The position numbers were made by a program, and so were the translations under genes. DNA of 64,000 bases, taken from the NCBI GenBank assembly GCA_030744435.1, contig JASLQO010000020.1:208012-272011 (forward strand), read 5' to 3'. The notes under the pieces were generated by a model. It did no database searches. It saw nothing but the letters and a program-made list of their open reading frames with translations, and was not told the origin of the DNA. Positions 19,963-29,067 of the stretch are shown here, piece by piece; the first letter of the stretch is position 1; each line of letters opens with the position of its first letter. The stretch is from JASLQO01 sp002327525 (GTDB lineage Bacteria; Pseudomonadota; Gammaproteobacteria; Pseudomonadales; Azotimanducaceae).

Positions 19963-21060
19963 ATGGGCACGCACAGATCTTTTAATTTTTCCGCTGGTCC
20001 GGCCGCGTTGCCGACCGAAGTGCTTGAGGAGGCACGCGCGGAGCTGCTCGACTACCGTGGAACCGGAATGTCGGTGATGGAAATGAGTCACCGCAGCGCT
20101 GAGTTCATTGAGATCGCGGAGCGCGCGGAGGCCGACTTCCGCGACCTGTTGTCCATCTCCGAAGATTACGCGGTGTTGTTCCTGCAAGGTGGTGCGACCC
20201 TACAGTTCGCGGCCGTCCCGCTGAACCTGCTCGGTTCGAGGACGACGGCCGACTACGTGAACACGGGGTCCTGGTCGAAAAAGGCCATCACGGAGGCGCG
20301 CGGCTATTGTGAAGTGAACGTGGTCGGCTCTTCGGAGGGGTCGAACTTCGATCGCATACCGGATCCCGCCCAGTGGCAGCTGTCACCGGATGCCGCCTAC
20401 CTGCACCTCTGCTCCAACGAAACCATCGGTGGTGTGCAGTTTCATGAGTTTCCCAGTGTGTCTGCGGTGCCAGCGCCGCTGGTTTGCGACATGTCGTCCG
20501 ACATATTGTCACGATCCATAGACGTATCGCGCTTCGGTGTTATTTACGCGGGCGCCCAGAAGAATATAGGTCCCGCCGGTCTGACCGTGGTGATCGTTCG
20601 TCGCGACCTGCTCGGCCGGGCTCGCCCCGAGACACCGTCCATGCTCGATTACAGCGTGCACGCGGAAGCGGGTTCCATGTCCAATACACCGCCTACATAT
20701 GCCTGGTATCTGGCGGGGCTGGTGTTCGCCTGGATGAAGCGCCAGGGCGGCCTCGCTGCCATCGCCGAACGCAACGCCCGGAAGGCCGCCACACTGTACA
20801 CTGCTATCGAGAGCAGCAACTTCTTCCGGGCGCCGGTGGCGATCGCCGACCGCTCGCACATGAATGTGCCGTTCACGCTGCCGGATCCGCAGCTGGATGC
20901 CGCATTTCTCGAGGGCGCGAAGGTGCGGGGGCTGGTCAACCTCAAGGGTCACCGTAGCGTGGGCGGCATGCGCGCGAGCATTTACAACGCGGTGGAACAG
21001 CATGCGGTGGACAACCTGGTCGAATACATGGCCGAATTCGAGCAAGAGTACGGATCTTGA
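19963..21060 (+). CDS. serC: Phosphoserine aminotransferase
   Basis: SerC is a PLP enzyme that converts 3-phosphohydroxypyruvate to phosphoserine and also acts in vitamin B6 synthesis. The 365-residue protein opens with FNFSAGPAALP and has the PLP-Lys motif A-G-A-Q-K-N-I-G-P-A-G. It follows gyrA by 2 bases and its stop overlaps the pheA start. pdxJ, also a B6 gene, lies elsewhere in the window. Confidence 0.96.
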   Translation: MGTHRSFNFSAGPAALPTEVLEEARAELLDYRGTGMSVMEMSHRSAEFIEIAERAEADFRDLLSISEDYAVLFLQGGATLQFAAVPLNLLGSRTTADYVNTGSWSKKAITEARGYCEVNVVGSSEGSNFDRIPDPAQWQLSPDAAYLHLCSNETIGGVQFHEFPSVSAVPAPLVCDMSSDILSRSIDVSRFGVIYAGAQKNIGPAGLTVVIVRRDLLGRARPETPSMLDYSVHAEAGSMSNTPPTYAWYLAGLVFAWMKRQGGLAAIAERNARKAATLYTAIESSNFFRAPVAIADRSHMNVPFTLPDPQLDAAFLEGAKVRGLVNLKGHRSVGGMRASIYNAVEQHAVDNLVEYMAEFEQEYGS

Positions 21061-22157
21061 CGAGGGAAGACACAGCGCTGGAGCCGATACGCACGCGCAT
21101 CGATGCCATCGATGAGGAGCTGCAGAAGCTCCTCAACGAACGGGCGTCGCTGGCACTCGATGTCGGCAAGATCAAGCAGGCCACTCCCGGAGACGAGGTA
21201 CCGGTATTCTATCGCCCTGAGCGCGAGGCACAGATTCTCACCAGGCTGAAAGAGCGCAATGCGGGACCTTTGTCGGATAACGACATGGCGCACCTGTTCC
21301 GCGAGATCATCTCCTGTTGCCTGAATCTCGAGCAGCCGCTGACCATCGCTTACCTGGGACCCTCAGGAACCTACACCGAAGCTGCGGCCATCAAGCAGTT
21401 TGGGCACTTTGCGTCTATGCGCTCGCTCACCGCCATTGACGAAGTATTCCGTGAAGTGGAGTCGGACAACGCCCACTACGGCGTGGTGCCGGTGGAGAAC
21501 TCCACCGAAGGCATGGTCAATCACACACTCGACTGTTTCATCGGCTGCTCCCCCGACCTGCGCATTTGTGCGGAGGTGGAACTGGCCATCCATCACGCAT
21601 TTCTTCTAAACGTGCACCACGAGGGCGAGATTCGTGAAATCGTCTCCCATTCGCAATCCCTGGCCCAGTGCAGGCGCTGGCTGGATGCCAACTACCCGGG
21701 CGTGTCCCGCCGTGACTGTGCGTCCAATTCGGAAGCAGCCCGGGAAGCGGCGGCGGATCCTGCCATTGCCGCGGTAGCCGGTGCAACGGCTGCAGAGCGG
21801 CATGGGCTGAGGGTGGCGGCGGCCAACATCGAGGATCAGGCGTACAACAAGACCCGCTTTCTGGTCGTCGGTAAGCAATACGTGGGTCATTCTGGGCGTG
21901 ACAAGACGTCTCTGCTGGTCTCCACCCGCAACGAACCCGGCGCCCTGTTCCGGGTGCTGGGGCCGTTCCACAAGCACGAAATCAGCCTCACGCGCATCGA
22001 AACCCGCCCGGCCCGCTCCGGTGACTGGTCGTATGTGTTTTTCATCGACTTCCACGGCCATCAGGGTGACGAATCGGTGGGCAAGGTGTTGGAGGAAATA
22101 GGTGAGGTCGCACTCGAGGTGCGTACGCTGGGATCGTACCCACAGGCGGTGATATGA
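21057..22157 (+). CDS. pheA: Bifunctional chorismate mutase/prephenate dehydratase
   Basis: The P-protein converts chorismate through prephenate to phenylpyruvate for phenylalanine. The 366-residue protein has an AroQ chorismate mutase domain (about 5-90, I-R-T-R-I-D-A-I-D-E-E-L), a prephenate dehydratase domain starting at Y-L-G-P-S-G-T-Y-T-E-A-A, and a C-terminal ACT domain with the Phe-binding E-S-R-P-like segment (I-E-T-R-P). It starts with TTG 21057, overlapping the serC stop by 4 bases. Confidence 0.96.
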   Translation: MTREDTALEPIRTRIDAIDEELQKLLNERASLALDVGKIKQATPGDEVPVFYRPEREAQILTRLKERNAGPLSDNDMAHLFREIISCCLNLEQPLTIAYLGPSGTYTEAAAIKQFGHFASMRSLTAIDEVFREVESDNAHYGVVPVENSTEGMVNHTLDCFIGCSPDLRICAEVELAIHHAFLLNVHHEGEIREIVSHSQSLAQCRRWLDANYPGVSRRDCASNSEAAREAAADPAIAAVAGATAAERHGLRVAAANIEDQAYNKTRFLVVGKQYVGHSGRDKTSLLVSTRNEPGALFRVLGPFHKHEISLTRIETRPARSGDWSYVFFIDFHGHQGDESVGKVLEEIGEVALEVRTLGSYPQAVI

Positions 22158-23248
22158 GTGGCGATCTCAAAGGACCGGTGCATCCGGGAATTGCGGGCCT
22201 GCGCCCCTACCAACCGGGTAAACCGGTTGAGGAACTGACCCGGGAACTGGGCATCCGGGACATCATCAGGCTCGCGAGCAACGAAAATCCGCGGGGCCCC
22301 GGCGAAGGCGTAAGCAGGTGTCTGAAGGATTTCGACGAATTGTCGCGCTACCCGGACGGCAGTGGATTTCGGCTCAAGAACAGATTAGCGGCGCATCACC
22401 AGATCGATCCGACACGGATCACGCTCGGCAACGGCTCGAACGATGTGCTGGACCTGGTGGCCCGCGTGACGCTGGAACCTGGTGCGCGAGTACTCATGTC
22501 CCAACATGGGTTTGTCGTGTACTACCTCGCGGCAACGGGGTGCGGGGCGGAACTCGTGCAGGTGGCGGCGAAGGATTTCGGCACGGATCTCGACGGCTTT
22601 CTCGCTGAGGTCGATGACAACACGCGGCTGATTTTCATCGCCAATCCGAATAATCCCACCGGTACCTGGGTGCCGCGCGATGCGCTGACGGGTTTTCTCG
22701 ACGCACTGCCGGAGCGGGTGTGGGTAGTGCTCGACGAGGCCTATTTCGAGTACGTGGAAGAGCCCGACTACCCGGACGGTCGCTCGCTGCTCGATTGCTA
22801 TCCGAATCTCGTGGTGACGCGCACGTTTTCCAAGATCCACGGACTTGCGAGTATGCGTGTGGGCTATGCGCTGAGTTCACCCGAGATAGGCGATCTCCTC
22901 AATCGGGCGCGTCAGCCGTTCAATGTCAACTCGCTCGGGCTAGCCGCGGCGCAAGTTGCTCTCGACGACGAGGACTATCAGGTGAGCAGCCGCTCTCAGA
23001 ACGCCCAGGGAATGCAACTGCTGACGGGTGCCTTCACGCGTATGGGGCTCGACTACATTCCGTCGGTTGGCAACTTCGTTACGGTGGACGTGGGCGACGA
23101 TGCGTCGGCGGTATATGAGCGCCTCCTCGCGCAGGGCGTGATAGTGCGTCCTGTGGCCGAATACGGACTGCCCCGCCACTTGCGGGTCACCATAGGTCTG
23201 CCGGAAGAAAACGAGCGTTTTCTGGCCACACTCGAGCGCCTTGTTTGA
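22154..23248 (+). CDS. hisC: Histidinol-phosphate aminotransferase
   Basis: This class I/II PLP aminotransferase makes histidinol phosphate from imidazole acetol phosphate; the version in this operon often also transaminates aromatic precursors. The 364-residue protein has L-A-S-N-E-N-P near the N-terminus, N-P-N-N-P-T-G-T, and the PLP-Lys motif T-F-S-K-I-H-G-L-A-S-M-R-V-G-Y. Both its ends overlap neighbours by 4 bases, so it is coupled to pheA and tyrA. Confidence 0.93.
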   Translation: MSGDLKGPVHPGIAGLRPYQPGKPVEELTRELGIRDIIRLASNENPRGPGEGVSRCLKDFDELSRYPDGSGFRLKNRLAAHHQIDPTRITLGNGSNDVLDLVARVTLEPGARVLMSQHGFVVYYLAATGCGAELVQVAAKDFGTDLDGFLAEVDDNTRLIFIANPNNPTGTWVPRDALTGFLDALPERVWVVLDEAYFEYVEEPDYPDGRSLLDCYPNLVVTRTFSKIHGLASMRVGYALSSPEIGDLLNRARQPFNVNSLGLAAAQVALDDEDYQVSSRSQNAQGMQLLTGAFTRMGLDYIPSVGNFVTVDVGDDASAVYERLLAQGVIVRPVAEYGLPRHLRVTIGLPEENERFLATLERLV

Positions 23249-24066
23249 AACTTGCACTCATCGGTACGGGCATGATCGGCAGCTCTTTCGCCGTGGCGGC
23301 GCGGCGCCGGGATCTGTTCGCCACCATTACCGGTCTGGACACCGACGAAGCCAATCTCGCCATCGCGCTCGATCTCGGTGTGGTGGACCAGGCAGTGGAG
23401 GCGGTGCCTGAGGATGCCGATTTCGTCCTGCTCGCGTGCCCGAGCGATCAGGTGGCCGGGTGGGTGGTGAAACTGGATCGACACGCGGGTGTCGTGTTCG
23501 ATGTCGGAAGCATCAAGGCACCCATCGTGGAGGCGATCCGCGACTCGCGCGGTAGTTTACCGGCGAGATTCGTGCCCAGTCATCCTGTGGCGGGTTCCGA
23601 ACACAGCGGCCCGCGAGCGGCACGAGCGGAACTGTTCGAGGGGGCGAGTGTGGTCATCACGCCGGGTGAGGAAACGGACGAGAAGGCACTGCATGCCGTC
23701 TCGGCGCTATGGCAATCCGTGGGTGCGGTCACACATGTCCTGACTCCTGCTCAGCACGATGCGGCGCTCGCTGTTACGAGTCACCTGCCGCATCTGCTGG
23801 CGTTTGCCTATGTGGAGAGCCTGCCCGGCGATCTCAGCACCCTGGCAGGCCCCGGGTTTCGGGATTTCACGAGGATAGCCGCGTCGAACCCGGACATGTG
23901 GCAGCGCATCTTTCGCATGAATCGTGGCCTGCTGCTCGCGGCACTGGATACGTTTCACGGCGCGCTCGATGAGCTGGAACGGGCTCTACGCGATAGGGAC
24001 GACGAGCAGCTGAGCGCTCTGATCGCGGATGCGGCGAAACGCCGGAGGAAATTCAGTGCGCAGTGA
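23245..24066 (+). CDS. tyrA: Prephenate dehydrogenase
   Basis: TyrA oxidatively decarboxylates prephenate to 4-hydroxyphenylpyruvate for tyrosine. The 273-residue protein has the NAD-binding motif G-T-G-M-I-G-S-S-F, H-P-V-A-G-S-E-H-S-G and the helical dimerisation domain. It starts with TTG 23245. In Pseudomonas this gene is fused to aroA and in relatives aroA follows. Here the protein ends at normal TyrA length and cmk begins immediately, so aroA is not at this locus. Confidence 0.94.
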   Translation: MKLALIGTGMIGSSFAVAARRRDLFATITGLDTDEANLAIALDLGVVDQAVEAVPEDADFVLLACPSDQVAGWVVKLDRHAGVVFDVGSIKAPIVEAIRDSRGSLPARFVPSHPVAGSEHSGPRAARAELFEGASVVITPGEETDEKALHAVSALWQSVGAVTHVLTPAQHDAALAVTSHLPHLLAFAYVESLPGDLSTLAGPGFRDFTRIAASNPDMWQRIFRMNRGLLLAALDTFHGALDELERALRDRDDEQLSALIADAAKRRRKFSAQ

Positions 24067-24730
24067 GATTCCGGTCGTCGCCATAGATGGTCCGAGCGGG
24101 TCGGGCAAGGGAACGCTGGCAGCGATGCTCGCCGAGCGCCTGGGCTGGCATTACCTCGACAGCGGAGCCCTGTATCGGGTGGTGGCGGCAGCCGCACTCG
24201 CACGCTCGGTGGCACTGGATGACGAAACCGCCCTTGCGCGGCTCGTGGGAATGCTCGAGATAGAGTTCCGGGGGCAGGAGGTAGTGGTGGATGGCGAAGA
24301 TCTCGGTGGGCGCATCCGCCACGACGAGGTGAGCATTACAGCGTCCAGGGTTGCCGCGCTGCCGGCGGTGCGAGCCGCGATTCTCGACATACAACACTCG
24401 ATGAGACGCCCTCCGGGCCTGGTCGCGGACGGCAGGGACATGGGCACCGAGGTGTTTCCGGACGCGCTGCTCAAGATTTTCCTGGACGCAAGTGCGCAGG
24501 TACGCGCGGAAAGGCGCTATAAACAGTTGAAAAACAAAGGGTTGGATGTTAGCGTTCGCGCCCTTCTCGCCAACATCCAGGAACGGGATGAGCGGGATAG
24601 AGGGCGCGCTGCATCACCATTGGTCCCGGCAGAGGATGCCGAGATACTAAACAGCACTACGTTGACCATCGATGAAGTGCTAAATCGCGTCCATGCTCTC
24701 GTGTGCGAGCGTATTGAGCCGAGTAACTGA
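24056..24730 (+). CDS. cmk: Cytidylate kinase
   Basis: Cmk phosphorylates CMP and dCMP. The 224-residue protein opens with V-V-A-I-D-G-P-S-G-S-G-K-G-T (P-loop) and has the D-G-R-D-M-G-T and V-F-P-D segments of the family. GTG 24056 is preceded by a strong ribosome site (GGAGGA at 24044-24049), which decides the start against the upstream in-frame codon at 24029. It overlaps the tyrA end by 11 bases. Confidence 0.95.
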   Translation: MRSEIPVVAIDGPSGSGKGTLAAMLAERLGWHYLDSGALYRVVAAAALARSVALDDETALARLVGMLEIEFRGQEVVVDGEDLGGRIRHDEVSITASRVAALPAVRAAILDIQHSMRRPPGLVADGRDMGTEVFPDALLKIFLDASAQVRAERRYKQLKNKGLDVSVRALLANIQERDERDRGRAASPLVPAEDAEILNSTTLTIDEVLNRVHALVCERIEPSN

Positions 24731-24853
24731 GGCACAAGCGACCGGGAGCTACCGCGATCGCGGTGTGCAGCGTTAACAGTAACTAACAACACTACACGGA
24801 GATGTCGTGTCCCCGTCCCCCGGGGAGCAATTGCGACGAACAGATAACAACCC
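24731..24853 (+). promoter_or_regulatory. rpsA leader with palindrome, hairpin and no clear Shine-Dalgarno
   Basis: The 123-base gap before rpsA contains the perfect palindrome ACCGCGATCGCGGT (24751-24764) and a GC hairpin TCCCCG/CGGGGA with loop TCCCC (24810-24826). The bases just before the ATG (AGATAACAACCC) show no Shine-Dalgarno. In E. coli, rpsA also lacks a strong ribosome site and is autoregulated through leader structure, so a similar control is plausible here. No promoter hexamers stand out. Confidence 0.4.
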
Positions 24854-26536
24854 ATGAGCGAAAGTTTTGCCGACCTCTTTGAGGAAAGTTTGCAGACTGT
24901 CGAAATGAAGCCCGGCTCCATCGTCACCGGGACGGTCGTCGATATAGACAATGACTGGGTGGTCGTACACGCGGGCCTGAAGTCCGAAGGTGTCATTCCC
25001 AAGAACCAATTCACCAATGAATCGGGCGAGTTCTCGCTCGCTATCGGTGATCAGGTGAAAGTGGCCATGGAAGTGGTCGACGACGGATGGGGTGAAACCC
25101 GTTTGTCGCGTGAAAAAGCACGCCGCGCCGAGACCTGGCAGATGCTGGAAGACTCGTTCGAGTCGGGCGAGGTTGTCGGCGGCGTCATCAACGGCAAGGT
25201 GAAAGGCGGTTTTACGGTGGATGTCAGCGACATCCGTGCCTTCTTGCCGGGATCGCTGGTCGATATCCGACCACTGCGTGAAACCACTCACCTCGAAGGC
25301 CAACCGCTCGAATTCAAGGTCATCAAGCTCGACCAAAAGCGCAACAATGTTGTTGTTTCGCGGCGTGCCGTACTTGAGCAGGAAAACAGTGAAGAACGTG
25401 AGGCGTTGCTGGCTTCCCTCCAGGAGGGACAGGACGCCAAAGGGATCGTCAAGAACCTCACCGACTACGGCGCATTCGTCGATCTCGGTGGTGTCGATGG
25501 TCTGCTGCACATCACCGACATGGCCTGGCGCCGGATTCGTCACCCGAGTGAGATGGTGAACGTGGGCGACGAAGTGGACGTCAAGATCCTCAAATTCGAC
25601 CGTGAGAAAAACCGCGTGAGCCTCGGTATGAAGCAACTGGGCGACGATCCGTGGGTGGAACTCACGCGCCGCTACCCGGAAGATTCCCGCGTGCAGGCGA
25701 CTGTTACCAACCTGACGGACTACGGCTGTTTCGCCGAGGTCGAGGAGGGTGTGGAAGGCCTGGTGCACGTTTCGGAGATGGATTGGACCAACAAGAACAT
25801 CCATCCGTCCAAGGTCGTGAATGTGGGCGACGAGGTGGAAGTGATGGTGCTTGACATCGACGAGGAGCGCCGTCGCATCTCACTCGGTATCAAGCAGTGC
25901 CGTCCCAACCCCTGGGAAGAGTTCGGCATCAACAATGCCCGCGGCGATCGTATCACCGGCAAGATCAAATCGATCACCGACTTTGGGATCTTCATTGGGC
26001 TGGAAGGCGATATCGACGGCCTCGTGCATCTGTCGGACATCTCCTGGAACGAGCCGGGCGAAACTGCCGTGCGCCGCTACAGGAAGGGAGAGGAAATCGA
26101 GTCGGTCATACTCTCCATCGATCCCGAGCGCGAGCGCATCTCGCTGGGCGTCAAGCAACTGGACCGGGACCCGTTTTCCGATTTCACGGCGGTCAACGAC
26201 CGCGGTTCCATCATCAAGGGTATCGTCGAGGAGATCGAGCCCAAGGAAGCCATCATTCGTCTGGCGGAAGATGTGGACGGCTTGCTCAAGGCCTCCGAGA
26301 TCAGCATCGACCGTGTGGAAGATGCGCGCAATGTGCTCAGCGTGGGCCAGGAAATCGAGGTCAAGATCGTCAGCGTCGACCGCAAGAACCGTCACATTGG
26401 TCTTTCCATCAAGGCCAAGGACATCGAAGATGAGCGCACGGTGGTTCGCGAGCATCGCTCGCGAGAAAACGAGCGTGCGACCAGCGGAACCCTGGGTGAC
26501 CTGATCAAGGCGCAGATGGAACAGGGCAAGGAGTAG
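24854..26536 (+). CDS. rpsA: 30S ribosomal protein S1
   Basis: S1 binds mRNA and helps unfold it at the ribosome. The 560-residue protein shows six S1 repeats; the later ones carry the pattern G-x-V-x-x-[IL]-T-D-[YF]-G-x-F-[VA] and D-G-L-[VL]-H-[VI]-[ST]-[ED]. The first two repeats are divergent, as usual for S1, because they serve ribosome binding. The length matches E. coli S1 (557). It is flanked by cmk and ihfB in the standard gammaproteobacterial order. Confidence 0.97.
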   Translation: MSESFADLFEESLQTVEMKPGSIVTGTVVDIDNDWVVVHAGLKSEGVIPKNQFTNESGEFSLAIGDQVKVAMEVVDDGWGETRLSREKARRAETWQMLEDSFESGEVVGGVINGKVKGGFTVDVSDIRAFLPGSLVDIRPLRETTHLEGQPLEFKVIKLDQKRNNVVVSRRAVLEQENSEEREALLASLQEGQDAKGIVKNLTDYGAFVDLGGVDGLLHITDMAWRRIRHPSEMVNVGDEVDVKILKFDREKNRVSLGMKQLGDDPWVELTRRYPEDSRVQATVTNLTDYGCFAEVEEGVEGLVHVSEMDWTNKNIHPSKVVNVGDEVEVMVLDIDEERRRISLGIKQCRPNPWEEFGINNARGDRITGKIKSITDFGIFIGLEGDIDGLVHLSDISWNEPGETAVRRYRKGEEIESVILSIDPERERISLGVKQLDRDPFSDFTAVNDRGSIIKGIVEEIEPKEAIIRLAEDVDGLLKASEISIDRVEDARNVLSVGQEIEVKIVSVDRKNRHIGLSIKAKDIEDERTVVREHRSRENERATSGTLGDLIKAQMEQGKE

Positions 26537-26545
26537 AGTGGCAGT

Positions 26546-26875
26546 ATGACTAAATCCGAGCTCATCGAGCGTATCGCGGCGACTCAGACGCAGCTGTCGG
26601 CGAAAGACGTGGAACTGGCGGTCAAGACGATGATCGAGCAGATGTCACAAGTGCTGGCTCGGGGTCACCGAATCGAGATACGCGGGTTCGGCAGCTTTTC
26701 GCTGCACTACCGTGCGCCCCGGATCGGCCGCAATCCCAAAACCGGCGAGTCAGTTGGACTCGCCGGTAAGTACGTGCCTCACTTCAAACCGGGCAAGGAG
26801 CTACGCGAGCGTGTGAACGCGGGCATGGCACACAAGCACACTGAGCAGGTCGAAGGGGATACGTTGCGATCGTGA
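26546..26875 (+). CDS. ihfB: Integration host factor subunit beta
   Basis: IHF-beta pairs with IHF-alpha to bend DNA sharply at specific sites. The 109-residue protein has the HU/IHF fold with the arm region P-R-I-G-R-N-P-K-T-G-E and F-K-P-G-K-E-L-R. The E-I-R-G-F-G-S-F segment is IHF/HU-specific. The tail after residue 93 is longer than in E. coli IhfB. The gene lies 9 bases after rpsA, its typical place. Confidence 0.93.
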   Translation: MTKSELIERIAATQTQLSAKDVELAVKTMIEQMSQVLARGHRIEIRGFGSFSLHYRAPRIGRNPKTGESVGLAGKYVPHFKPGKELRERVNAGMAHKHTEQVEGDTLRS

Positions 26876-26888
26876 CGGCGGCAGTTTC

Positions 26889-27182
26889 ATGAGCTGGCTC
26901 GGCCGTGTCCTGATTTTCGTGAGTGCTGTGGTGGTGTTCGTGTTCGCAGCCATCGCCGTCAACCAGACCCATATATCATTGACCTTTCTCCTGTGGACCA
27001 CGCCTGAAATAAGCGTGTTCTGGTGGCTGCTGATTGCCTTCATCACCGGTCTCAGCCTTGGTGCGTTGTGGTTCGCCGTGGTGTCCACGCGGCAGCGCTT
27101 GCGCGAGGCAAAGCTCAATCGAGAGCTTTCGGCCAGCCAGAAGGAACTCAGCCAGCTGCGAAACCTGCCTGTGCAGGAGTAA
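26889..27182 (+). CDS. lapA: Lipopolysaccharide assembly protein A
   Basis: The 97-residue protein has two transmembrane helices (about 5-22 and 42-64) with the DUF1049 pattern V-N-Q-T-H-I-S-L-T-F-L-L-W, followed by a cytoplasmic coiled coil. LapA works with LapB to control FtsH-mediated degradation of LpxC and LPS assembly. It sits just upstream of lapB as in E. coli, though a 253-base gap separates them here. Confidence 0.88.
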   Translation: MSWLGRVLIFVSAVVVFVFAAIAVNQTHISLTFLLWTTPEISVFWWLLIAFITGLSLGALWFAVVSTRQRLREAKLNRELSASQKELSQLRNLPVQE

Positions 27183-27218
27183 CTGTTTGCCTGTCGCGCG
27201 CGCAGCGCGCGCTCTTTT

Positions 27219-27241
27219 CCGAACCCCGCAAGGGGCTTCGG
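27219..27241 (+). other. Imperfect hairpin in the lapA-lapB gap
   Basis: The gap 27183-27435 has no gene. It contains an imperfect stem-loop where CCGAACCCC pairs with GGGGCTTCGG around a GCAA loop, preceded by the GC-rich inverted stretch CGCGCGCAGCGCGCG. No T-run follows, so a standard terminator is not supported. It could be an attenuator or mRNA-stability element. Confidence 0.25.
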
Positions 27242-27435
27242 AATGCTCGGGGTCATCGACTTCGTTCTGGTTCGTCCGCGCCCGACGTGTCGGGTCTGAC
27301 CTGGTTGGGATTTGAGGTCCGGCGGTATGGGCGCGTTGAGGTGGAAGGCCCGTCAGGGTGCCGGAATTGAATTCGGGGGTCTTTTTACTGGCTAGATTCC
27401 TCGCAGGAGGGGGCGGCCAGCCATATACTCCGCGG

Positions 27436-28653
27436 GTGGACAACGTGTTGCTCTATTTCCTCCTCGTGATCGCGCTGGGTATCGGGTTTCTGCTCGGCAG
27501 GCGTGAGCGCAGGCGCAGGCCCAAGGTCGAAGGTGTGGTGTCGAGGGACTATTTTCGGGGCCTCAATCATCTGTTGAACGAACGCCCGGACCTGGCGATC
27601 GATACGTTCGTCGAAGCCATGGTGGTGAGTGACGACACCATCGATACGCACCTGGCACTCGGCTCGCTGGTGCGGCGTCGCGGAGAGGTGGACAAGGCGA
27701 TCCGGATACACCAGAACCTGCTGGCGCGACCGGTGCTCTCCGGTGGCAATCGGGTTCAAGTGGAGCTGGAGCTTGCTCGTGACTATCTGATGGCGGGCCT
27801 CCTGGATAGGGCGGAAACCCTGTTGCGGGAGCTGGTTGGCAAAAGCGGTTCTCACCGTACCGAGGCGCTCAAACTGCTGTTGCGTATCTACGAGCGCGAG
27901 CGCGAATGGGGGCGGGCGATGGAGACCGGGAAACGGCTGATTCGTCATGATCGCGATATGCGGCGGCGGATCGCTCACTACTACTGTGAACTCGCAGAAG
28001 AGGCCATGGCGGTATCTGATCTGAGATCGGCGCGTAGCGAACTGGCTCGTGCGCTGCAGATGGATGGCCGTTGCGCGCGTGCGAACCTGGTCGGTGCGCG
28101 GCTCGAGTTGCAGGCGAGTCGCTATAAGGAAGTATTGCGCTTGCTCGAACGTGTGCGCGATCAGGATGCAACGCTGGCCGGGGAGTGTCTCGGCCTCTAC
28201 GAGCAGGCTTCTATCGCGTTGGGGGATGCCAGCGCGCTGGTGCGTTTTGCGAGCGAGAGCCTCGAAAAGGCGCCGGCCATTGAGCTGGTGAACACGCTTC
28301 GCCACCACGTGGAGCTGTCTGGGGATCCGGAGGCGGCGCGCTCGTACATCGTGGAACACCTTCTGCACCACCCTAACCTGGCGGGTTTCGTGATGCTGTT
28401 GCAGGTGCTGGACAAGGCGGGTGAGTCGCTTTCGCCCGAGTACGTGCGTCTGGTTAGACGCATGTCGGAAGCTCTGTTGGAAAAGCAACCACGCTACCGG
28501 TGTCAATCGTGCGGATTCAGCGGAAAAAACCTCATGTGGCAATGCCCGAGCTGCCACGAATGGGGTTCGATGGGCGCACTGCTGCCCGGCGCTCTCGTCG
28601 AAGAAACCAAGGACGGTGGCTGGGCGAGAGCGTACGGTACCTGGCAGGCCTGA
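27436..28653 (+). CDS. lapB: Lipopolysaccharide assembly protein B
   Basis: LapB (YciM) is an inner-membrane-anchored TPR protein that couples FtsH to LpxC and so sets LPS levels. The 405-residue protein has an N-terminal transmembrane helix (about 3-20) followed by G-R-R-E-R-R-R, a TPR array and a C-terminal rubredoxin-like metal site, C-Q-S-C-G then C-P-S-C. All four Cys are present. GTG 27436 gives the family-like start. A TATACT-like element lies just before it, but a start further upstream has no family support. Confidence 0.92.
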   Translation: MDNVLLYFLLVIALGIGFLLGRRERRRRPKVEGVVSRDYFRGLNHLLNERPDLAIDTFVEAMVVSDDTIDTHLALGSLVRRRGEVDKAIRIHQNLLARPVLSGGNRVQVELELARDYLMAGLLDRAETLLRELVGKSGSHRTEALKLLLRIYEREREWGRAMETGKRLIRHDRDMRRRIAHYYCELAEEAMAVSDLRSARSELARALQMDGRCARANLVGARLELQASRYKEVLRLLERVRDQDATLAGECLGLYEQASIALGDASALVRFASESLEKAPAIELVNTLRHHVELSGDPEAARSYIVEHLLHHPNLAGFVMLLQVLDKAGESLSPEYVRLVRRMSEALLEKQPRYRCQSCGFSGKNLMWQCPSCHEWGSMGALLPGALVEETKDGGWARAYGTWQA

Positions 28654-28738
28654 CTGAAGTCTGGGCGGGTACATCTCTGCTGTGTGTGGAGCGCTGGCAT
28701 CACTAGGCTGGTTGCTCCATTATCGACTGGAGCCAATC

Positions 28739-29023
28739 ATGCAACACGTCACACGGCAGCTCTGCGCGTATCTGCTCGCCTTCCTGCTCCTCGTTCCGGC
28801 CGCATACGCGGTGCCGGATGAGGAGCGCAACGTCAATGTCAACCGGGACAACGCCGAGACTATCGCCGAGGTGCTCGACGGTGTTGGAATACGCCGTGCG
28901 GAGGCCATCGTGGAATACCGGAAAGCCTACGGCCAATTCTTCGGCCTTGAAGATCTCGTCGAAGTGCGGGGCATCGGGGAACAGACCGTCGCGACGAACG
29001 CGGAGCGCATCCGCTTCGAGTAA
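28739..29023 (+). CDS. Exported helix-hairpin-helix protein (ComEA-like)
   Basis: The 94-residue protein has a signal peptide (1-23, ending A-Y-A) and one helix-hairpin-helix DNA-binding motif pair, N-V-N-R-D-N-A-E-T-I-A-E-V-L-D-G-V-G-I and L-V-E-V-R-G-I-G. This is the size and domain of short ComEA-like proteins, which bind DNA in the periplasm in natural competence. No other competence genes lie nearby. It may be transcribed alone. Confidence 0.8.
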   Translation: MQHVTRQLCAYLLAFLLLVPAAYAVPDEERNVNVNRDNAETIAEVLDGVGIRRAEAIVEYRKAYGQFFGLEDLVEVRGIGEQTVATNAERIRFE

Positions 29024-29036
29024 CAGACCTTGCACA

Positions 29037-29067
29037 GAGGCCGGGCTCATTCCCGCGGCCCGGTCTT
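29037..29067 (+). terminator. Possible terminator between the ComEA-like gene and convergent GT2 gene
   Basis: A stem CCGGGC (29041-29046) pairs with GCCCGG (29058-29063), extended by G-T, G-C and A-T pairs on the outside, with an 11-base loop. It is followed by TCTTCCCC, a pyrimidine stretch but not a pure T-run. It overlaps the 3' end of the convergent glycosyltransferase gene. Confidence 0.35.

Noticed and set aside
27385..28674. 429-residue minus-strand frame across lapB
   Set aside because: GC-rich codon bias keeps the antisense frame open; it has many His/Arg/Gln and no recognisable domain, while lapB on the plus strand is clear.
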